Origin: Triticum aestivum
Lineage: Eukaryota; Streptophyta; Magnoliopsida; Poales; Poaceae
Reading direction: 5' to 3'
Length of the DNA: 64,000 nucleotides
Assembly (NCBI RefSeq): GCF_018294505.1
Contig: NC_057795.1
Span: 516,415,915 to 516,479,914, forward strand
Of this stretch, positions 58,540 to 64,000 are shown one piece after another. The notes below the pieces were generated by a model. The model was not told the origin of the DNA, ran no database searches, and saw only the letters and a program-made list of their open reading frames with translations. The position numbers and the translations under genes are program-made. The first letter of the stretch is position 1; each line of letters starts with the position of its first letter.

Positions 58540-59590
58540 CATGCCTAAGCTTAGGCATGCCACAATATCTTAGGGATGTTTTTGGTTCATTGCTACACTT
58601 GTGGCTTGCCACACTTTTCTAGCTACATGGTCCACATGTCATAGACTCAACTTCTTGCCAAATCTTGCCACACTTGTGGTGCCCATTTTGTTAGCCCCAT
58701 TTTTTGTGGCAGACACAGGGGTTGTTTGGTTTTAGGCCTAGCAATGACACACTTTATCATACAATGTTGCCAAACTTGCCTAAGGTTAGGGGTTGTTTGG
58801 TTAGTAGGGCTGTTTGAATTGGGACTATCTTTGTCATATATTGCCACATGATTTTTTCCACACTTGCCACACTTGCCTTAGTTGAGTTGCTTTGTTAGCC
58901 ACACTTTGGCTTGCCTAAGGGAATCTTGCCACACAGTTATTAGGGCCTGTTTGGTTTGTGACTAACTTTGCCAAAGATTGCCACACGTAAAGTTAGGCAA
59001 GTTTGACCAAGTTAGGTGAGTGTTTGGTTCAAGCCACAACTTAGGCAAGCCATACTTGGGCACCACATGGCATACACATAAAAAATGTGGCAAGATTCCC
59101 TTAGGCTTGCCAACTTGTGGCTCTCATTTTGATGAACTAACCTTAGGCAAGCTTGGCAAAAATGTGTGGCAAAGTGTGGCGATGCTAGGCCTAGAACCAA
59201 ATAGCCCCTTTATGTCTATGACATGTGGGGCTCACTGCTCATAAAAAATATTTGCCTTGGGTGTGGATAGAACCAAACACCTACCTAACTTAGTCAAACT
59301 TGCCTAAGGTTAGGTGTGAAGGCAAAGTGTGGCAAGGTGTGGCTAGGAACCAAACAGCCACTAAGATTGCCAAAGATTGCCACACGTAAGGTTAGGCAAG
59401 TTTGACTAACTTAGGTGAGTGTTTGGTTCAAGCCACACCTTAGGCAAGCCACACTAAGGCCCCACATGACATACACACAAAAAATGTGGCAAGATTCCCT
59501 TAGGCTTGCCAACTTGTGGCTCTCATTTTGAAGAACTAATAACTTTGCCTAAGCTTAGTTGTGGCAAAGTTAGTCATGAATTAAGTTCAA
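58540..59590. mobile_element. nested palindromic MITE cluster (GTTTGGTT-ended)
   Basis: GGGGTTGTTTGGTTTTAGGC at 58718 is the inverted partner of sequence ending GCCTAGAACCAAATAGCCCC at 59212; the two arms match for about 70 bp. A second pair lies inside or across it (GGGCCTGTTTGGTTTGTGAC near 58943 and GAACCAAACAGCCAC near 59344). A block at 58970-59141 is directly repeated at 59363-59540 with high identity. The cluster is several insertions of one MITE family into itself. No transposase is encoded. The superfamily (hAT or Harbinger) is unresolved because I could not fix target duplications. Confidence 0.6.
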
Positions 59591-59748
59591 CCATGGAGTC
59601 TTCTAGATTATACATGTGGCAGAATCTGGTGGATGATATCCAACGGCCAGTAGTGCTCGGATTTGCCATCTTTGTACCGTCGGATTGGCTTCATCCAACG
59701 ACCAACTTTCAAAGTTTTTCACACACTATATAGGGGGTATAGATATAG
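59591..59748 (-). mobile_element. Helitron fragment, same family as 58286-58506
   Basis: GGAGTCTTCTAGATTATACA to CACACTATATAGGGGGTATA matches 58344-58506. The 3' hairpin half is missing, replaced by the MITE cluster. It is followed directly by another hairpin-like end, GTGCCGGTCCATTGCAATGG, at 59751. Confidence 0.6.
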
Positions 59749-60340
59749 ATGTGCCGGTCCATTGCAATGGATCCAAAGTATATCAATTTAGTGGAGTGCA
59801 CTCTAAACACATTATCTATTTATTTTTCTCTAACCTTTCGTAGCCATGCAACCAAGCCACATAAGCTTCATGGGTGCCCCCCACATCATATTATTCATAC
59901 TACGTTGATTGAAAAAAAGATAAATCACCCAAAACAAGATCTTCCCGTTTTTTGTTCCTACGATGTTGTGTCGTGCACGTACCTACTAGTTGTATAGTGG
60001 TAGTACTAGTAATATAATATTAGGAGTACAAACTTGGTACTAGTAGGAGTAGTACTAGTACAGAATGCTCCTACTCTATCAACGAGCCCCATCTGACACC
60101 AAATTTCTTGGCTTCCGTGCTATAGCTAGATCGTCCCCTTGTTTCTGTTTTCCAACCCGGCGGCGGGCGGGGTGCAGTTTGCCAATAGTCGGTTTGCTCA
60201 ATGGCAGTCCCACATGAAAGTGAAAATGCTAGGAAACACGCCTTCCCTAAGCTATGTGTCATGCAGTATGGGCCGTGGAGTACTCCTAATTCCCGGTCGT
60301 GTGGGGGTGCGACGCGAACGCGGCAGGCCTTTTCCTTTTA
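59749..60340. other. intergenic DNA, no gene seen
   Basis: Contains TAGTACTAGTA-type short repeats near 60000-60060. Near 60300 GTGCGACGCGAACGCGGCA resembles 14620-14640 (GTGCAACGCGAACGCGGCA), a small dispersed repeat. No ORF supported. Confidence 0.4.
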
Positions 60341-60850
60341 CTAGCAATGTGCCCTTGCGTTGCGACGGATCCAAAGTAGTAGAATAGTAGTACTTGTTCA
60401 CAAACTTGAAATAAATCACTCTTGTTTTGAAATACTCCTAATATATTACTCCCTCCGTACCTAAATATTTGTATTTTTAGAGATTTCAAATGGACTATCA
60501 CATACGGATTATATAGACATATTTTGAAGTGTAGATTCACTCATTTTGCTCCGTATGTAGTCACATATTGAAATCTCTAGAAAGACAAATATTTAGGAAT
60601 GGAGGGAGTACTTTTCACTCAAAATATATTTCTCATGCTGTTTTGATGAGGTGGGGGAGGGATGTGGTTGCTTTCAAGATAATAAGGGGTTTTCTACAAA
60701 TTGGAGCAGAGAAGTGGGCCATTGTTGCAAAAATTCCACAACTTACCTCATAGCCGTTAGATGCATATCTAATGGTCAGAAACGACGGATGACAGACACA
60801 CCACCATCACCAACTGAGTCTTTTATAAGGAAAAGTAGGAGTAGAGAAAT
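60341..60850 (-). mobile_element. Helitron-like element carrying a Stowaway insertion
   Basis: CTAG at 60341 begins an end (CTAGCAATGTGCCCTTGCG) resembling the reverse of a Helitron 3' terminus, preceded by A. The far side (CACACCACCATCACCAACTG near 60798) matches the right part of 34480-34722. The Stowaway at 60449-60608 lies inside and accounts for the greater length. Confidence 0.45.
60449..60608. mobile_element. Stowaway MITE (Thalos-like), complete
   Basis: CTCCCTCCGTACCTAAATAT and its inverted partner (ATATTTAGGAATGGAGGGAG) flank 160 bp, with TA on both sides (60447-60448, 60609-60610). The arms extend over GAGATTTCA/TGAAATCTC, so the whole element can fold into a hairpin. Size and sequence fit Triticeae Thalos. 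Confidence 0.9.
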
Positions 60851-61292
60851 ATGGATAAATTGTAACATTTGGTTCCGCTCCTTGGCACGATCGATAGATA
60901 GAAATAACGATTGGAAACGCTAGGGAGGGGCTATTTCTGCCAGATAAGCAGGGTATGTAGTACTAGGTGGGCGCATCGTCGGTTTGGTCACACGCGGTCC
61001 GACATGTTCTAGTGTTTCTAGCAAGATGCCCGCGCATTGCATGAAGTTGATGGAAAAGGTAAGCACAACTTATAAATTGGCAGATGTAGTACAAGTTACA
61101 GTGATGCATATAATTAAGCAAAGGGATCGCACATGTCGGTATTGACTGGAACGAGAATGCCACAACACAATAAGAATTAAGGCCATGATGATGCAATCGC
61201 GGTGGTGGTTATAGAAGGCAAGAAGAAAGATGGATCCATGAACGTACGACCTCCTCCTCCTCAACTTAGTGCGCCGGGCCACTGATCGGCGG
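60851..61292. other. intergenic DNA, no gene seen
   Basis: A further Helitron-like end (CTAGCAAGATGCCCGCGCAT, 61018) is visible, preceded by T, not A. Nothing else supported. Confidence 0.4.
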
Positions 61293-61911
61293 CTAAGGAG
61301 CGGCAGCTTTTGTGGCGAGGGCTGGGTGCTTCTCAGCTAAGGCATCCAAGGCTTCCAGCCGGTTGAGAAAGGCCAACATCATAGCGTCCTCACTGGCCTT
61401 GTAGATGCCTATGTACACGATTTGCTCGTACACGTGGATGTGTAGGTCGACGAATTCTTGCAGGGCGAGGCGCCTCACGGCGAGCGCACCTCAAGGTAGA
61501 CATTCTTTGTGGCATCGGCGGGCAGTTGCAGGGCCACCAGTGCTTGAAAGAGGTTCTGGCCATGGAGGCCGATTAGGATGACAGGCAATAAGGAGCCCGG
61601 GTGCGCGGGCTGGAGGAGTACGGCGATGTCGTCCGTGAGCTTCTTGAGGACGGCGAACTTGTTGCTGGTGGCAATGATCATCTGGTCCAACTGAGAGTTG
61701 TAGTTGGCGTCAACGGCGGGCATCCACCAGCCGGTCTCCAACACCGTCTGGAGATGATCCTTGGTGCCATGCCGCAGCCGGCATCGTGGACCATCTGGCA
61801 CAGCTGCTGGCCGCTCACGCGCATCGCCCCCATGGGTCTGGAGTGAGCTCTTTTGCGCTTAGTGTAGGTGCCTAGGAAAATGCTTAGGTGCGTACGATGT
61901 GGTAGATGCAT
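61293..61911 (-). pseudogene. unrecognised host gene, two frames broken
   Basis: GC-rich minus-strand sequence with a TATA box upstream (61927-61934). From ATG 61911 or 61832 the frame shifts near 61740. Residues GWWMPAVDANYNSQLDQMII through LQLPADATKNVYLEVRSP (to 61475) lie in a second frame. The end, LALQEFVDLHIHVYEQIVYI to TKAAAP with TAG at 61293, is in a third. The predicted protein is largely helical, about 180-200 residues, without membrane segments. I do not recognise it. Either two indels killed it or short introns are missed; no clear GT-AG pair fits the junctions. Confidence 0.35.
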
Positions 61912-61926
61912 TGGAATGGAGGGGCG

Positions 61927-61934
61927 CCTTTATA
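61927..61934 (-). promoter_or_regulatory. TATA box of the minus-strand gene relic
   Basis: TATAAAGG on the minus strand, 16 bp before the first ATG and about 95 bp before the second (61832). The second spacing suits a plant leader better. Confidence 0.4.
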
Positions 61935-62118
61935 TGAGGGCAAACTGTGCTGCATTCACATCGTGCAGCCTCTTTTCCTGGACCTCCTCCCATTACTTCC
62001 CTCATGCATTAATTGAAGGAGGATGCATTGGCCATTCAACATTTTGGGAACCGCTACTCCCTCCCTCGTCTGCATTAAAGCCATATCGGAACTGTGGCGC
62101 CCGCTGTCAAATTGAATA

Positions 62119-62591
62119 CTCCCTCCGTCTAGGTGAGTAAGTCATCTTACGAAAACCAAATAGTAAACACATAGGCGCGGTGCATTAACACTCATGTTGT
62201 TTCTTATTTTTTTGACATAAATAGAGGAATCAACCAATAAGAGATGTGGGGCTTGTATGCTTTTAATGACTTGAGACTATCAAACATGACATGGAGTGGT
62301 CAGTTCGTTGCATGCAATGATATTAATAATACTTAGTATCATATATTAGTATCATGTAGTACTTTATTTATAGCCATGCATAACACATAGTAGCATAACA
62401 TTTATTATGATACGGTATCATGATATGATACTCAACTCTCTCTTTCTTCATTTAATTCTATGACACCTCATCAAAATTGCCTAGTTGGCATGCATGATAT
62501 AGCTATGATACTACCATTACAGCCAGCCTTAGAAAATAAAAATTAAGTTCTCTCGTTTTCCTCTCCACCTTGGTCACCTAGACGGAGGGAG
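62119..62591. mobile_element. long Stowaway-type element with internal insertion
   Basis: CTCCCTCCGTCTAGGTGA and its exact inverted partner TCACCTAGACGGAGGGAG flank 473 bp, with TA on both sides (62117-62118, 62592-62593). This is too long for a simple Stowaway. The interior (62320-62530, with TAGTATCAT and ATGATACTA motifs and CAGCCAGCCTTA) looks like a second MITE inserted in it. Confidence 0.8.
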
Positions 62592-62593
62592 TA

Positions 62594-63451
62594 AATTGTA
62601 CTATTTAAAAGTCGAGGGCGGGGCTTTTCCTGCGCGGTAGGCGGGCCAGTTCCGCCTAGTCGGTTTGACAGAGATGCGAGAAGATGAGGGTGTATGCTTC
62701 TGCAAACATAGGGGTATGTGATTTGACAGCGAGTTAATGCTGGACAGGTGGGGCCCTGTGATTTGACTTGCCATTATCATTTTAACTGCGGCGCTACGAC
62801 CGGCATGAGTCTCCCAATTCCTGACCACCTCCATACATGCGCCTCTCCCAATGCTCCACCATGTAGTAAAGGCTGGCTCTTGCATGAGAGCCCACTTGTC
62901 CACTTTTTCCTTGCCTCTCTTTCCTGCACATATGCAAAAATGCCATGTAAAGCGCACTATTGTATTTACTTGCTCCTACAGGTGCTAAGCTTGCCACATA
63001 GGCATAAAGTCTGATATGGCAAGTTAATCAAGAAGAGAGAGACTAGTTTGGTGGCCCAAGGAAGAAACGGTGCTAAGTGCGTGTACCTAGGTGAAAAGAC
63101 AATTGTGAGTCTATAGCTAATTAAATGAAGCAAACTTAGCAACAAAAAACTAATAAGCACCTATGCATTGGGGACTTGATTGCTAAGCCATTTAATGCCC
63201 TTAGCACCTCATCTAAAGCACCATTCCATTGTAAGAGGTCACTCCTTGGCAAATGCAATAAATACTACAGTATGAAGAAATAGATAGAGAGAAGTAAAAA
63301 AATACACTTATAGCCAACCTTAGAGCTAACCTTGTTGTAGTATGAGTGACTAAGTGATGACATGCCAAAATCATATAGCCTAACACACCGTGTCAAGTCT
63401 CCAAGGGCACGACCGTGCGAGTGACGCGACGGTCGTGGTAGGCACGACCAT
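62594..63451. other. intergenic DNA upstream of second exonuclease gene
   Basis: Short chance ORFs only. Includes GGTGGGGCCCTGTGATTTGA near 62749 and AT-rich MITE-like debris (63100-63380, with AGCCAACCTTAGAGCTAACC). Confidence 0.4.
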
Positions 63452-63616
63452 GATACGGGCTGCTGGCAGCCCTTGGATCTGAGATCGAACGGTTGCATGC
63501 TAAGTTGCTGAAAATTTGCAGAATAACCCTCCAGGATAGGATATTCACCCATAGGTCTAAAATCACGCCATGCAACCGTTCGATCTCAGATCCAAGGGCT
63601 CTCGGAAGCCCGTATC
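63452..63616. repeat. 48-bp inverted repeat with 69-nt loop
   Basis: The left arm 63452-63499 (GATACGGGCTGCTGG ... GGTTGCATG) and right arm 63569-63616 pair with four mismatches, all in a short patch (GCTGGC against TCCGAG). The core CCTTGGATCTGAGATCGAAC pairs perfectly. No TA or other obvious duplication flanks it. It lies 158 bp upstream of the second exonuclease ATG. It may be a foldback MITE or a hairpin-RNA source. Confidence 0.85.
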
Positions 63617-63659
63617 ATTGTAGAATGGAAAGCCACTACCCTGCCATTCGCACGCTGGC

Positions 63660-63773
63660 AGTTTGCTCCTACTCGTCCCCGCACGTCCTTTAATATTATG
63701 GCGGTTCGCTCCTAGTCGTCCCGTCCTTTCACATTACGGTAGTTCCACTAATCCTAACCCTCCTCCAAAATCC
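63660..63773 (+). promoter_or_regulatory. proximal promoter/leader with a duplicated block
   Basis: A block of about 43 bp is present twice in tandem: GTTTGCTCCTACTCGTCCCC...CCTTTAATATTATGGCG, then GTTCGCTCCTAGTCGTCCC...CCTTTCACATTACGGTAG. The AT-rich TTTAATATTA could serve as TATA. The ATG follows at 63774. Confidence 0.45.
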
Positions 63774-64000
63774 ATGGCGTCCCAAATCTCCATGATTGGC
63801 AGTGATTACAAGGTTAGAACCATCACCGCCGATGAGTTCGACGTCATCTACACCCGTTCTTCCGCGACGGTGCAAGGATGCCTTTCTCGCTTCAGACGCA
63901 TGTTCGAAAACTCAGATGATGAGTGGGTCGCTGGGCTAGATGTTGAGTACACCACGGTCTTGGGACGAGAGAAGGATCTAAAGGAGGAAGAGAGGAAGAA
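63774..64000 (+). CDS. WRN-type 3'-5' exonuclease paralog, partial (runs off window)
   Basis: ATG at 63774 in context TCCATGGCG opens a frame of 75 codons to the window edge with no stop. It starts MASQISMIGSDYKVRTITAD and reaches exonuclease motif I, GLDVEYTTV, with the catalytic Asp and Glu. A charged EKDLKEEERK segment follows. The layout (about 55 residues before motif I) matches the gene at 55146 and known grass members. Motifs II and III lie beyond 64000. Sequence identity to the first paralog outside motif I is low, so this is an old duplication. Confidence 0.75.
   Translation, partial: MASQISMIGSDYKVRTITADEFDVIYTRSSATVQGCLSRFRRMFENSDDEWVAGLDVEYTTVLGREKDLKEEERK

Overview
The window reads as Triticeae nuclear DNA (wheat, Aegilops or close kin). 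It has no operons or bacterial signals. It is packed with nested LTR retrotransposons whose ends and protein cores match families I remember from wheat and barley (Angela, Fatima, Sabrina/WHAM-type and Maximus/SIRE-type). It also has CACTA elements, Stowaway MITEs and Helitron-like ends. Family names are from memory and were not checked against a repeat library.

Layout: 1-7018 is the 3' part of a Fatima-like Ty3/gypsy element (decayed gag and protease, no RT/IN, a decayed antisense ORF, 3' LTR). It is inserted in the internal end of a second gypsy element whose 3' LTR is 7513-9080. A 4.3-kb solo LTR (9374-13707, TSD GAGGG) follows. From 14.8 kb a host-like gene with 31-residue tandem repeats begins. 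It is split by a 15.7-kb Angela complex (15331-31046, TSD GCCGC) and resumes at 31052-31445. The complex is LTR-internal-LTR-internal-LTR: two Angela bodies sharing the middle LTR. Copy 1 has an intact 1328-codon gag-pol; copy 2 carries a one-base frameshift in integrase.

31.4-38.8 kb is degenerate intergenic DNA with a candidate long-TIR element (33.9-34.9 kb), TG-rich sequence and a GC-rich gene-like stretch. A CACTA fragment starts at 38766 and is interrupted by an 11.35-kb Maximus/SIRE-like copia element (40615-51966, TSD GTCCC). That element lacks pol, keeps a broken gag (itself hit by a 1437-bp CACTA, TSD CAA) and keeps a separate downstream ORF. A minus-strand gypsy LTR occupies 52.3-54.8 kb.

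The right end (54.8-64 kb) is the most genic part. It has an intact intronless DEDDy (WRN-type) 3'-5' exonuclease gene with a 29-lysine C-terminal tract, small Helitrons, nested MITEs, two gene relics on the minus strand, and the start of a second WRN-type exonuclease gene that runs off the window. The only apparently functional host genes are these two exonuclease paralogs. No rRNA, tRNA, CRISPR or replication origin was seen.
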